From: Styela clava
Lineage: Eukaryota > Chordata > Ascidiacea > Stolidobranchia > Styelidae
Direction of reading: 5' to 3'
DNA length: 64,000 nt
Assembly: GCF_964204865.1 (NCBI RefSeq)
Contig: NC_135258.1
Coordinates: 8,671,001 to 8,735,000, forward strand
This document shows positions 13,035 through 24,492 of this stretch, piece after piece. Numbering within the stretch: the first letter of the stretch is position 1; every line of letters begins with the position of its first letter. Under the pieces are notes generated by a model. That model did not search any database. It saw only the letters and a program-made list of their open reading frames with translations, and was not told the DNA's origin. The translations under genes were made by a program, and so were the position numbers.

Positions 13035-13497
13035 TAGCGGTCGGCAACCTACGGCCTACGGAGTGATATAATCCGGCCCGCGACGCCTCATTGAATTATA
13101 GTAACAAAACAGCTGTTTTGATGATTACCGGTATATTCTTTAGGTAACAGAATTTATTATGGGACACGTGTAGACTAAATTACATTATAATCTAACAAGT
13201 ATAAAATTTGCAATTATTCGTTTAATGGGCCTATAATTTAATTATAATCAGACAAATGGCAACAAAATGCAGAAAAGTTGTGCAAAGGGTTCAATGGCAC
13301 CAAAAATATTCAAATAGAATATTATGAGATGCAATGAGCAAAAAATCTAAATTCTATTCGAGAGATGTATCACTGCTTAATTTTTATTATAAAACGTATT
13401 ATCCGTTCGGTTTCCAATTTTCTAAAATATGTGCGGCCCGCCAATGAATTAACTCTTAATTTTGGCCCGCGAGCAACCGAAGGTTGCCTAACTCTAT
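13035..13497. mobile_element. Short hAT-type element with cggcccgc subterminal motifs
   Basis: The left end (gcggtcggcaacctacggcc) and right end (aaggttgcctaactct) are degraded inverted repeats of the common CAGGGGTCGGCAACC type. Internal ccggcccgcgacg and ggcccgcgagcaacc are typical of such elements. I found no clean target duplication. Confidence 0.55.
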
Positions 13498-13843
13498 AAA
13501 CATAACTGTTTTAATCACAAATACTTGTTTTACAGCAAATTGCTCTTTTCCAATGCGGCGAATTTTCCGGACACGTACTTGGACACCACCAATACTAAAA
13601 CAGTCATGGTTTCTACAGGAAGCGACCATAGGAGGGTTTGTACTTTTCTTATTTATTTACACACAAAATCTGATTCTAGAAAATACTAAATCAACCTGGA
13701 ACGCACCATACACTGCATTATGCGCTAACAATGATCAGTTATAGTTGCTCGTAGTTTGCATGAGAAAAACTAATATATGCATATATATATTATAACGATT
13801 GCATTCCGGCATATCCTACTACTTTAATAAAATTCTGACTTAC

Positions 13844-14012
13844 CACCAAGAAAATATGCCCCAAACGCCAACGAATTCACAAGAGATGCCTGTCCTGCTG
13901 TTGCACCCAACTCTTTTTCATATTGAACAAAGAATATACCAAGCGACTTCATTGGACCAACTGTCAACGCACTTAGGCTAAATGCACAGCCGACGGTCAA
14001 AATAGCACTCAT
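13844..14012 (-). pseudogene. Orphan third copy of the SLC16-like first exon (copy C)
   Basis: On the minus strand the frame from the conserved ATG at 14012 encodes 56 codons plus one base with GPMKSLGIFF and GATAGQASLVNSL, and ends at a good donor (gtaagtcag). It is exactly 169 nt, the length of exon 1 in genes A and B. The frame is open and extends upstream through GTRLGWLVQLYPCKVV, which resembles the usual GGWGWxV start of SLC16 proteins. No exons 2 to 4 of its own are visible between it and gene A exon 1; that space is occupied by three hAT elements. It is either an alternative first exon for gene A or the remnant of a third tandem gene. Classed as pseudogene only because no partner exons were found. 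Confidence 0.6.
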
Positions 14013-14834
14013 AACTACCTTGCATGGGTACAACTGAACCAGCCAACCAAGTCGAGTGCCAATACGAAATACACGGGAATTGGGTGTATAATCCCGGCAA
14101 CTGAATTTTTGTTTGCTATTTGGTAAGAAGTGCTGTCGCGAATGTCTATATTGGCTCAGTAGCTTAAAATTGTTGCCGATAGGATTGTATTTATTCGCTT
14201 TTCTGAATACAACTCGTTTTTTTTTCTTGCGATTGTATGGTGGTCGGGGCAAGATTGGTCATAATACCCAGGACATATTTGTGATTTGGACAATATCCTC
14301 GATTTGCGGACGCGCTGCAAATAATATCGGAAGAAATGTTAAACAAATCATATTTATTATGAATTTAATAATAGACTTCTCCAAAGGTCTTGCTGTTCAA
14401 TAACGATGGTGGTACAGTTCTGGTTATCGCGTCTTTCCTCACCCCGAAATTCTGTTTTGGCTCAATCTACAACTTGGATGTATTTTTAGTAAGGTGAAAA
14501 ACTGCTGATCGCTGTGAAAGAGTAATGCACAAACTTTATGCCTCGGGACTTGTGTCGATCCGCGGAATAAGCTAAGGCAAACCGTAGGCGTGGAAATCCT
14601 CATGTGCCATGAAAATAACTTGATAAGCTGAAAGAGGGCTTGGATAATGCAGTTGATTTGTTTGCAATCAGACGTAAATTTAGTAAATGTGATTAGATGT
14701 CATTTTTGGGTGAAGAGAAGCTCGAATGTATTCTGAGTTGAAACGTCTTCAACTACCGTGCTTTCCCGAAATTAAGTCTTACATTTTCATTTATCAAAAA
14801 CAAAATTACAAAGTAGAGAATACAAGATTTTCTA

Positions 14835-15175
14835 ATATACAAAATATATAGATATTACGTTTTTATTGAAAATAACCGCAAAAGATAGATTATCAATCAT
14901 TTTAAAACGTGTAAGAGAGATTTCTTGCTATCGATTAGGTAAAAAAAAATTCGCGTTATTGATTGATGGAGACTGGAAAAATTATTTTTCTGTTGCCCAG
15001 TCAGAAAAAATGGATGAGCATATTAAAATTGCACTTGAGAATGTTATATACAAAATATATAGATATTACGTTTTTATTGAAAATAACCGCAAAAGATAGA
15101 TTATCAATCATTTTAAAACGTGTAAGAGAGATTTCTTGCTATCGATTAGGTAAAAAAAAATTCGCGTTATTGATT
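14835..15175. repeat. 130-bp direct repeats flanking a sulfotransferase fragment
   Basis: Positions 14835-14964 and 15046-15175 appear identical over 130 bp, at an offset of 211 bp. The 81 bp between them hold a copied piece of the sulfotransferase gene at 17453. The open frames running through this block are artefacts of the duplication. Confidence 0.85.
14967..15045 (+). pseudogene. 79-bp fragment of the cytosolic sulfotransferase 3' end
   Basis: It matches 18310-18388 over 79 bp with one difference by eye, covering the codons for GDWKNYFSVAQSEKMDEHIK and a few more. No other part of the gene is nearby, so this is a dead fragment. The near-identity indicates a recent copy or gene conversion. 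Confidence 0.85.
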
Positions 15176-16820
15176 AAGTCGTATTTAAGGGGAGTTCTTA
15201 TATTGGAATCATTTTTAAAATTCAGTTTAAGTCTTATTTTCGTAAGATAGCTGTAAAAGAAGGGCGCCAAAGATAGAAAACTTGGTAAAAAGTAAAGATA
15301 TTACCATAAAATTGGCAGAGCCGTCCAGAATGTTTGTTGGTTGTCGCTTGACCATTGATGCTGCATTTCCAAACGAGTACAAATACTCACGCAATAAAAC
15401 TACGATTCAGTATTACAAGATAACTTTAAGAAATTACCAGTTACCCCGAGTTCAGCTTGTGCGCATACTTCCGGAAGTCCTACCAGTTTAATAGGTCGCC
15501 GCACGCCGCCCTGATCTTATCCTATTACTCAAAATACATGGCTTTGTAAAACATCGAAAAATAAATTGTATTACGCGGAAAGTTTATGGCTAGAGCTGTC
15601 ACATGGCAGTGTGAATAGATAAAGTACTTTCGAGAGTACATTCGAAAAAGCAAAACTCGGCACATAAAAGTGTCACAGACAAACAATTTTTTTTAACTTG
15701 CCTGAATTTTAAAACGGGGGAGCTTAATATTTCTGGAACATTGTTATTTTATCAATTATTCGCATATAGATTTGAAGAGAAATAATAATACAAAACAATA
15801 TCAAACGACTTCATATATATGGGCTTTAATTAAGTTCATTAAGCCTACTGAAGTTTGTTCTAAAATTGACATAATTACAATATAATCAATCACAGTGAAA
15901 ACATATCGAATCAATTAAGACATCAATTCCCAAATATATTAAAACATACATTGCGCATTGTATTTTTCGGTTGTGGTTTTGAGAAATAATAATTGTACTC
16001 GAGTCTCTGCATGCGCGTCTCAATTCCCAGTACTATTCAGGCTATACTTAACGGGTTAACATAATTGCGACATTCATTGGAAATATCCTCGCCAGACGTC
16101 AACAAATACGCAGCACTGTGTCTGTGTTTGAAGGCGGGAATATTACGCCATAAACCTTATTGGCATGCAGTAAACGTCGTTGCAGGCAAAAGTTGAAGTA
16201 TAAAAATCCACATCAATCAATATGCAGTCGTTACAACTTCTCCAAAAACGCGCAGTCATTGTTTACAATGCGCGTGAATAGATCGACTATTAGGCGTTTA
16301 GAAGTCAGCCTACTGACTCACATAGAAATCATTAGACCGAAGCTTCTCTTTGACTGGAAAGCCTGAAGCGCGTTGGAAGTGTTATAGCACTGTGTGTTGC
16401 CAATCTACGTTTATTTGTCCTAGTACTAAATCTGCATAATGAATGCGTATGGATATTTAATCGTGGCAGAATCAGTATTTGCCGTTCGTACAATACAATT
16501 TATGAAAAGTCTAGGCAAGACTGAATACATAAGTGTAGATACAAACTTTGACTTTCTGCGGTTGATTTAGAAATTTATACAGGTAACTAATTTTTGAGGC
16601 CCAAAAATAGGAAAATCTTTTTTGTACAAGCATTGGGGTATAAATAAGATATCTCAGCAGACTTCTTGTTTTCAGAAATATTCATGTTTCTGTGTTTAGT
16701 CAGTCAGGTTAGTTAGTTGCAGTAATCAAAGCAGCCTTAGTAACGGGATAGAGTGAGGTCATAATTTCATTCCAATTTTCCTTATTTTAGTTATATTACG
16801 AGTTCGGGGACTAACCAAGT
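15176..16820. other. Intergenic sequence, no gene seen
   Basis: Short open frames at 15282-15491 and 16160-16366 have no recognisable similarity and no supporting context. Confidence 0.35.
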
Positions 16821-16923
16821 GACTCCCGCAGTATTTGCACATGAAATTATGACCTAAACCTAACCTGGTACACATACTACGTTCCGGTGTCCGCCATCTT
16901 GGTTCACATACTTCGGGAGTACT
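16821..16923. repeat. Palindromic-family repeat
   Basis: The ends gactcccgcagtatttgcac and acttcgggagtact are inverted. The interior has aacctggtacacatactacg and gtccgccatcttggttcac, as in the pair at 7853-8056. It lies about 530 bp upstream of the sulfotransferase start codon. Confidence 0.65.
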
Positions 16924-17452
16924 TTTTTTTTGTACTAAATGATGATTTTGAATGTTTAAAACTGTTTTTACGTTCTAACTCGCAAAAATACTCTCAAAAT
17001 AAGCAGTTTCAGTTGTTCAAAAAGGTTACTAATTAATCAAAAATAATTGGGAAATCACTAAGGAATTCGATATTTTAAATTTAGAACACAATGATATTGC
17101 AATTGTCAAATTATTTATTTATCTCATGCCCATATTCCATAATTCTATACACTATCCCAAATGGGTAGAATATCGAGTTCTGTACAACTCTGACGGTATT
17201 TGAAAAAGTAATAGATATCTATTGGTCAGAAAATTTAAAATTAATTATAAATGCAATAAAAAGCGATTTTTTCCAGAACAAATCAGCAACAAGAAATTAG
17301 CAACCCATAGGTCCACTTTGTGTATAATAAACTGTATTTCTCTTTATCAAACAGTTATGAAGCGTGTTAGTTCTTTTGACGATACACAAAGCACTGATTA
17401 GATTCGTTTGATTTATTTTTGTAGCAGATTATTCTGTTTAAAAATAATAAAA

Positions 17453-18415
17453 ATGGAAGAGTTTATACGCTCCCTTCCGGATGATATTAAAAGGAAGGGA
17501 AAGGAAGTCGAAGAATTTCAAAAAACCTTCCAGCCTAAACCTCAAGTATGGAAAAATGTTAGAGGAATACCAAATTTCAATATGGATGCCGCAAAATATG
17601 CTTATGAACATTGGACACCACGTAAAGGAGATGTTTTCGTAGCAAGTTATCCCAAGTGTGGAACAACATGGACCTGCGCGATTGTGAAACAACTTTTGTT
17701 TATCCGAGATCCAAACTACTTGGAGATTATGAATGCAAGAGGCAAGGGTATACTAGGTGCTCAGGTTGCAATAGAAAGCGGCCCACCCGAGGCAAAGTTC
17801 GCCATTGCGGATGCTTTACCGTGCTCTAGAATATATTTTACACATCTACCTTCGGAGCTCATCAATGTTGAGAAAATTAAATCAAGCGATGCTAAAGTTA
17901 TCTATGTTTACCGAAATCCAAAAGACGCGTTGGTGTCGTTTTTTAATTTTAGTCAAAATATTCCCTGTGCCCCAGAACTGAGTAATCTGAAGACTGATGA
18001 CTTCAATAAATACCTTGAGCAAATGTTGCAGGGCGAGCAATGGACTGGTGTTCCTGCTGGACAATGGTATCCATACCATATCAAAAGTTGGATGCAATAT
18101 AAAGATGAAAATTTTATAAAATTCATTGCATATGAAGAACTGAAAAAAGACTTTAAAGTCATTGTTCGTGATATTGCTGAATTTCTCGGCCTGCAAAGAA
18201 CAGATGCTGAAATATCTGAAATTGAAAAACGTTGCTCGTTTAAAGTAATGCAAGATGCTGCGACCGGCAGTGATTTGGAAAAGATCAAATTTTTCCGAAA
18301 GGGTGGTGTTGGAGACTGGAAAAATTATTTTTCTGTTGCCCAGTCAGAAAAAATGGATGAGCATATTAAAATTGCACTTGAAAATGTTGACATCCAATTC
18401 CAGTACGAGATATAG
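17453..18415 (+). CDS. Cytosolic sulfotransferase (SULT family), single exon
   Basis: This enzyme would transfer sulfate from PAPS to a small hydroxylated or amine substrate in the cytosol. The 320-residue frame, a little longer than the usual 290-300, shows the PSB loop YPKCGTTW at residues 66-73, the catalytic-histidine strand YFTHLPSEL, the 3'-phosphate-binding strand KVIYVYRNPKDALVSFF, and the C-terminal RKGGVGDWKNYFSV signature. I chose the Met of MEEFIRSLPDDIK; the longer frame from 17408 starts in AT-rich sequence containing a pyrimidine-rich acceptor (tttatttttgtag at 17412-17424), which suggests a 5' UTR intron or a spliced leader site just upstream. The coding region is uninterrupted, which is unusual for animal SULT genes and may point to a retrocopy. 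AATAAA lies at 18543. It sits between two transporter genes of opposite orientation. Confidence 0.92.
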   Translation: MEEFIRSLPDDIKRKGKEVEEFQKTFQPKPQVWKNVRGIPNFNMDAAKYAYEHWTPRKGDVFVASYPKCGTTWTCAIVKQLLFIRDPNYLEIMNARGKGILGAQVAIESGPPEAKFAIADALPCSRIYFTHLPSELINVEKIKSSDAKVIYVYRNPKDALVSFFNFSQNIPCAPELSNLKTDDFNKYLEQMLQGEQWTGVPAGQWYPYHIKSWMQYKDENFIKFIAYEELKKDFKVIVRDIAEFLGLQRTDAEISEIEKRCSFKVMQDAATGSDLEKIKFFRKGGVGDWKNYFSVAQSEKMDEHIKIALENVDIQFQYEI

Positions 18416-18542
18416 GTTGAATTTTAATATTCATATCAGAAATACTGCAACTCTCTGCCTATCGTAGCACAATTTAATGTCTTGATCTATCGTATTAATT
18501 ATGTTTGCGTAATTGAGTCTGATTTTTATTAAATACAAATCA

Positions 18543-18548
18543 AATAAA
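18543..18548 (+). terminator. Candidate polyadenylation signal AATAAA of the sulfotransferase
   Basis: Canonical hexamer 128 bp after the stop codon, in the first suitable position. Confidence 0.5.
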
Positions 18549-19737
18549 AAACCGGTTTGTAGCATAGAAAATGTGGCAAAGCAAAGTTAATATATATATT
18601 GAAAAGTTTAGTCGTATGATATAAATTAAGATGGCCGTTGTGATCTATATCAAACCCCGAGCAATCTTACTTCCACTAGTTTTTTTGACTTTTGACAACT
18701 TGCTTACAGTTCATGATTAAACTCTTGTACTGTTTACCGACTGCCAGTTGCCAACAAAATGAAACCGACCAGCGGTCGATCGGTTCAGTCAGCGGTATGA
18801 ATAATATAAATTATATACAATTAGTTTATCTTCTCCGGAGTTGGATGCAAGTCCTATTGCTCGGGTATACCAAACTTTTCGTTCGGCCCCAGTATAATCT
18901 CGAAACTCCGGCCCTGCGGCTAAAAGTCAGTTTTAGTGGATTTTAACAGCGGTTCGCATAGTCAAAAGACGCGCCGAGGAATAAGACGTGAAAGTTCACT
19001 GTCTAACGATTAACTAACGCAATTTTGAGAACTAAAGTAGAAATAATCGGGCAATAATTTAACTTGGGTGTTTGCTAATATAAGCTATTGTGTTTTTAAT
19101 TTATGCAACACAAGTGTGAATAACATATTAAATTCAACGTCAACATGGAAACTGTCCTCAATGAATCGCCCAAAATTATTTTTCAGTCCGAAGTCAAGTC
19201 TCAATTTTCGGATTGCCGAGGCAGTTTTAAAGTTGAGTAATTTTGTATATATATACGTCTGGAGTCTCATTAAGTCTTCGAATTTATTGAACGCTATGCA
19301 TTCATCATAGACACAAATCAAATCTGCGTTTGAAAAATAATAACAATATATATTACCCATCATCAAAAAACATCAACAAGAGTGGCATATTTCAATTTAT
19401 GAAAACTCTATCTTCCAATAATTACAAATGTAGTATAATTTTCCAAAAATACATTCAAATTGAAAAATATATTGGAAACCGAGTTGAGATTGCCTTACAT
19501 TTTATATAATATAATTATGCGACTACCATCACTAAAGCCTATCATCCGATATGTTTTTTTTCTCTTGGTGAATTCTACACCATTGAGCCAACTCTATGAA
19601 CACATTTGGATATTAACATGAACAGAATAAATTTTATGTTTTCACAGAATACAATTACATATTTTCATCATTATTGGGCGTCAATGGCCCTCTTTGTCGT
19701 ATGAGGGTGGTATTTAAATCGCTGTACTACAAACATT
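18549..19737. other. Spacer between sulfotransferase and transporter B
   Basis: No gene seen. The stretch 18855-18925 (ggtataccaaacttttcg and ctccggccctgcggc) resembles a worn hAT terminus but has no partner. Confidence 0.35.
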
Positions 19738-19743
19738 TTTATT
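19738..19743 (-). terminator. Candidate polyadenylation signal of transporter B
   Basis: TTTATT on the plus strand gives AATAAA on the minus strand, 57 bp downstream of the stop codon of transporter B. Confidence 0.5.
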
Positions 19744-19799
19744 TTATGGAGTAGCAACCTTTTCAATGTCGTTTCCTGATTTTTGGAAAACGTTTGTAT

Positions 19800-22700
19800 T
19801 CACAGTTTGTATTCTGCAGTTTCATCCACATTAATGGATTTCGTCTTTCGAGCGGCTTCCTTCTCCCGCCTCAGTATGATTATCTGTACCATAGATACCA
19901 AAATAGCTGATATGACAGACATCATCGCACTTGCGTAAAACGGCGCATCATATGACCCAGTTGAATCCACAATGCGTCCAATCAGTGGAGGGGTGGCAGC
20001 TGAAAAAGTTCCCACTGCGAACGCTCTGAGTCCCAACGAACTAACGAGTTTGTCTGTTCCGAATAAATCTGAGAGAATAGTAATCGAAAGGGCGCCTCGC
20101 AATCCAATGCATATCTGTAATGTAAGGCGTGAAAGTGTTTTAGTTATGCTAAACTCGAGCACATATAGAAAACCATTGCCAGTTATTGTAAATCCGGCCG
20201 GCAATTAGTAGCATAATTAACAGGACACTCTAGCTAGAGCAGAGGTAGGCACGTTTTTTAAACAAAAGGCCAAAAATTTTGTGTACTTAGACTGGCGGGC
20301 CATGAAAGTGTGACGTGAAAAGTTACATTTTATGAACACCATTTTCAGTACTACGAAGCAAAGGTGGAAAACAATAAGTCTTGGCCAAAACTAAATTTAA
20401 TCGCAATCGTCAACAAATTTCTTGAGTTATTTCAGCTAAAACATCAAAATTTGATTTCAGTTTGGTTGTGGCAGCATCAGGCGGGCCAAATTGAATTACC
20501 CAATGAACCGGATTTGGCCCGCGGGCCGTGCTTTGCCCATGTCTGCTCTTGAGTCTAGAACCGTTGTTTTTCGATCCAATTTCGAATCGTAAATGCGGGG
20601 ACTTAAGTTAAAAAGTATAAGTTTCAGAAGAGCCCTCAAGCTACTTGTCAGCCCTCGGCTGCACAATCAGCTATTTTGTGAATCCGATTTGGGAATGACA
20701 TTTAGTGCAACCAATACCAAGGCTGAGGAAACCTAAACAGCTGTAAGCAATAACAAAAAATATGAAAATATACTCACGGCATATGCGACTGTAACAGCTA
20801 CAATAGCGTAAATGCTTTGAGTAAATGGAAATATAATCACAACAAGGGCTTGTATGCAAGCTACGCCACAGAAGTAGTATGTCCTTCGTATCGGTATAGG
20901 ACCTATATTCGTCAACGTGGTTATATAGCCAGAAATAGGTCGCAAAGTCAAATCCACAATTGATATTACTGAAGATAAAGACGCTGCAATGTAGTTACCA
21001 ACATCTCGATCCTGAGCGAATCGAACTAAATACACAGTGATTGCAACCATTGCCGCCATGTCACAACCGGCAGCCACGGCATATGCAGGGAAAGTTATAG
21101 ATTTGAGTAGACTCAAGTCGATCAGCCTTCGTTTTGCAGGTGCAATTTGTTTGTTCATTTTCGTGGATATCATGAGTAGGCAACTTGGTATTACATTCAA
21201 AATAACACCGCCGATTAAAAGAAAAGCTCCTCTCCAACCATAGACGTCGATCCACAGTTGAACTAAAGGCGATAGAGGTATTGCGGTTAAAGCACTCCCC
21301 ATTGTCACAATGTTATTAAAGAATGATCGCTTCTCTTTGTAACGTATACCGATTAGAGCTATAGTCGGTACATTGACAAGACCAAATCCAACACCTGTAA
21401 AAAGGTAAACGTATATTTTAACAAAATAAACAAAGATGTGAAATGTACCCTGAGGCCAGATCAATTTAACGCTCACTCTAATCCTAATTTAGATGCAAAC
21501 GGATAAAATGCCATCTTTTCGAATTGCGTTCTAAACATGATATAGTGAAAAATTTAATGTCAAAATGGGTAATTTTAGTTATTAATACCGAACTTCGGGA
21601 CATCAGAAGTAAGAAGTAGTATGTGTCACATTACTCTTGTTACATGTTTATTAGTTACAACGAATTAACATGATTTATAATTGGTATAATATAACAGGTA
21701 AACCGTCAACCTTTTTCATGCCAGGAGAGTTGTTTTGATTTAGTGGCCGTATGGTCCTTCCGACCTCCTAATTCCGTTGTTACTCGATTGTTTTCTTTTA
21801 CTTATTGAGTGCTATTACTTGTGTTTTTGGGACCTCCAGAAGTATGTGCACCAAGATGGAGCACAACATGAACATAGTATGTGTACCAGGTAAGGATTCA
21901 GGTTGTGCGCCATTTTGGTGCACATATTCCGGGATCGCCGTTTTTTGTTTGATTTGTTGGCTAATGACTGGATGATGAATAAACTTCTATCAATCTATCT
22001 CCAGAAAAACATATCGCCCGTCATTTTCGCCGTAACAGCGTCAGCAGCTAGCCCCAATTGTAATTTAGCAAAATATCGCCTGATATAATACAATAACGTG
22101 TTTGTGCAATCGACGGCGACTGGAATGAATGTAATACTGGCCAATGTAAACTCCGGATATCACATTACATAGTTGACCTAGAAACTATATTATTACATAT
22201 ATACGCGAATAAATGACATATAAGGGAGAGAGTATATATATAAGAAATACCTGTCATAATTCCAATGGTTGCATGTACGACTGCAATGTGCTGAGAGAAT
22301 GAACACCCTATGGAACCAGCGGATGCCAAAAGTGTACCGAGTATTATTGTTTGTCTGAATCCAAACCGATTTGCCAAAATGGTTGCAAAGGGCCCTTAAA
22401 AACAAACAATAACAGGCCTGGTATGATCATAGTAAAAAAACTTGGAAGGCGATAAAATAGCTGTAACTCAACTAAATAAAAGAGTTATTCCACTCTAAAG
22501 TAAGGTTGTTAAAATGGTCGATAAGTATACGTAGAACGGCATTATAAATTTCTACTCATGTTTGTTCAGAGTATTCTCGGAAAGATATTGTGCACGTGTC
22601 TATAGCTTCATAACTATTATTGAACTTCTCAGTCATTGATTTATAATTATGTGCACACAAGGGGCCATGCTAAGGTTCTATACCAGCGTTTCCCAACCTT

Positions 22701-24216
22701 TTCTGGTCGCGGACTATTTTCTCATCGGCGAAAACCTTTGCGGACTCAAAGTGAGTTTATTGTAATCGTACTCAAAATTCGTTGCAATTACGGGTTCGTT
22801 AAAAGAGCCGACTTTTTTAGAATATAATTGCATTTCTGTCGCACAATATTCAATTCATGACAACAACCAAAATTTAAAATGGCTTTATATATTAATTTAA
22901 TTGTGTTCGTGGTGAGTCGCGGTTGCGTCGACTTACGTCAAGATGAAAGCATTATTTCCTCAAAATGCCACGGCAATCTGCGAACATAATAATGTGAGAA
23001 TATATTGCTCGATTAAATTTAGTTTTGAAACATATTTATTGCGAACTTGCGAGTTCGTGATCACCGTTAGAAAAATCCTACTATCTGCTATAAATTTCCA
23101 GAAAGTACAACTTGATTTAGTACTCATTAAAAATATATTTGAAATATATTGGCTAATCGAAAAAACATCTTCATCGCCTTGCTTTATTATTATTAATTAA
23201 ATTGTGATCATTGTAACCTGCGGTTGTGTTGGCGAAATAAAAGCAATGCTACACAGAAAATATCATAACAATCTGTGCGTGGTAAAGTGCCCGATTATAT
23301 TTTGTTTTGATTCGTATTTTTGAGAATTCGACAAATCTGAGCTGTTCGTACAACAATTACTGCGCTCCAGTACTGTTTGTACCAATGTCTAAATGTGGAG
23401 CCCAACCGTTAAGATTACACTCATCACCTTAAACCGAACACACCACCCGGTGCTGCAGGACAAATAAGTAATCGATGTCCCAATTAATATTATATATGTT
23501 CAGACTTTGTACATCGACAAGACAGGGTTAAAATTGTTTTTCGCTTGGTAATCGACTCACACTTGTTGACGCAGTGACATGGAAGTGTAAACAGAATTTG
23601 ATGGATCGCTTTCGATGAGCTCCTCCAAGATACCATATCTCGTTGTCATAAAATGTCAATCACTTTATGATATATTGGTATTTTGTTCAGACTGGGTATG
23701 TGAATAAACTTGCTTTTTATGTTTTATGTAAATTCTAACATAAATCCTAACTTGGCTGATAGTTAAATTTCGCAAAAACGTCTGCCGTCCGCAGTGAATT
23801 TCTGGCTCGTTGTGGACTCATTCGAACGCTCCGCGGACTCACTTGAGACCGCGGACTCGGGTCGGGAAACACTGTTCTATACCTTTCTCAGTGGATTCAA
23901 AATCATGTACTGTTATCAATTAGCACGACAATAAAAACAACAACGAAATGAGCCTTTTGCGCGGTCATGAGATACTACTAAAAGTGCGCCCCTGAGCTGA
24001 ATACGGTTGTGCGACACACACAACATAATATACTTGATTCCACTTACCACTGAGAAAGAATGCTCCATAAAGCAACGAAGTCACGAGTGATGCCTGCCCA
24101 GCACTTGCACCCAACTCTCTTTCATATTGAATAAAGAATACACCTAGCGACTTCATAGGACCAACCGATAGCGCATTCACGCAAAATGCGGCCCCAACCG
24201 TTAAGATTACACTCAT
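19800..24216 (-). CDS. SLC16/monocarboxylate-transporter-like MFS permease, copy B
   Basis: Minus-strand exons are 24216-24048, 22394-22251, 21394-20778 and 20114-19800, in phases 1, 1 and 0, giving 414 residues. The protein follows the SLC16 pattern: exon 1 with GPMKSLGVFFIQYERELGA, exon 2 with GPFATILANRFGFRQTIILG, exon 3 with RPISGYITTL and several helices, and exon 4 with TPPLIGRIVDSTGSYDAPFY and a basic C-terminal tail (LRREKEAARKTK). It is a tandem paralogue of copy A, with the first three exons of identical length. The start is the conserved ATG; an N-terminal extension through GWCVRFKV is open upstream, so the true first exon may lie further out. Intron 1 contains a hAT element whose interior was copied from this gene's own 5' region. 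PRCC begins divergently 865 bp away. Confidence 0.85.
20240..20545. mobile_element. Short hAT-like element in the last intron of transporter B
   Basis: The ends cagaggtaggcac and gtgctttgcccatgtctg are inverted with mismatches, and the interior has gactggcgggcc and ttggcccgcgggcc. Flanking octamers (agctagag and ctcttgag) match at five of eight positions, consistent with an old target duplication. Confidence 0.55.
21831..21939. repeat. Palindromic-family repeat in intron 2 of transporter B
   Basis: The left arm gacctccagaagtatgtgc and right arm gtgcacatattccgggat are inverted, with aagatggagcacaacatgaa and ttcaggttgtgcgccatttt inside. It belongs to the same subfamily as 47315 and 58082, more diverged. 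Confidence 0.65.
22684..23874. mobile_element. hAT-type element with a captured piece of transporter B
   Basis: The termini cagcgtttcccaacc and ggtcgggaaacactg are inverted repeats. The octamer ttctatac flanks the element perfectly (22676-22683 and 23875-23882), a hAT-type 8-bp duplication. Most of the body matches the related copy ending at 33960, but 23401-23700 does not: it is a direct copy of 24193-24492. The open frame 22943-23200 is inside the element body and has no recognised product. Confidence 0.9.
23401..23700. repeat. 300-bp direct repeat, copy inside the hAT element
   Basis: Near-identical to 24193-24492 at a constant offset of 792 bp, with only a few substitutions seen by eye (for example ggtgctgc against ggtgatgc). 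It includes the first 24 coding nt of transporter B exon 1 and about 276 bp upstream of the conserved ATG. Confidence 0.9.
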
Positions 24217-24492
24217 CACCTTAAACCGAACACACCACCCGGTGATGCAGGACAAATAAGTAATCGATGTCCCAATTAATATTATATATGTTCAGACTTT
24301 GTACATCGACAAGACAGGGTTAAAATTGTTTTTCGCTTGGTTATCGACTCACACTTGTTGACGCAGTGACATGGAAATGTAAACAGAATTTGATGGATCG
24401 CTTTCGATGAGCTCTTCCAAGCTACCATATCTCATTGTCATAAAATGTCAATCACTTTATGATATATTGGTATTTTGTTCAGACTGGGTATG
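24193..24492. repeat. 300-bp direct repeat, source copy at transporter B 5' end
   Basis: This is the likely original of 23401-23700, since it is contiguous with the coding exon ending at 24048. It spans the conserved start codon and sequence upstream of it. Confidence 0.85.

Noticed and set aside
14866-15250. Two overlapping open frames resembling sulfotransferase
   Set aside because: They read through duplicated noncoding sequence; only a 79-bp SULT fragment is genuine homology.
17408-17452. Upstream Met extending the SULT by 15 residues
   Set aside because: The extension is AT-rich, crosses an acceptor-like site, and the shorter start matches the family N-terminus.
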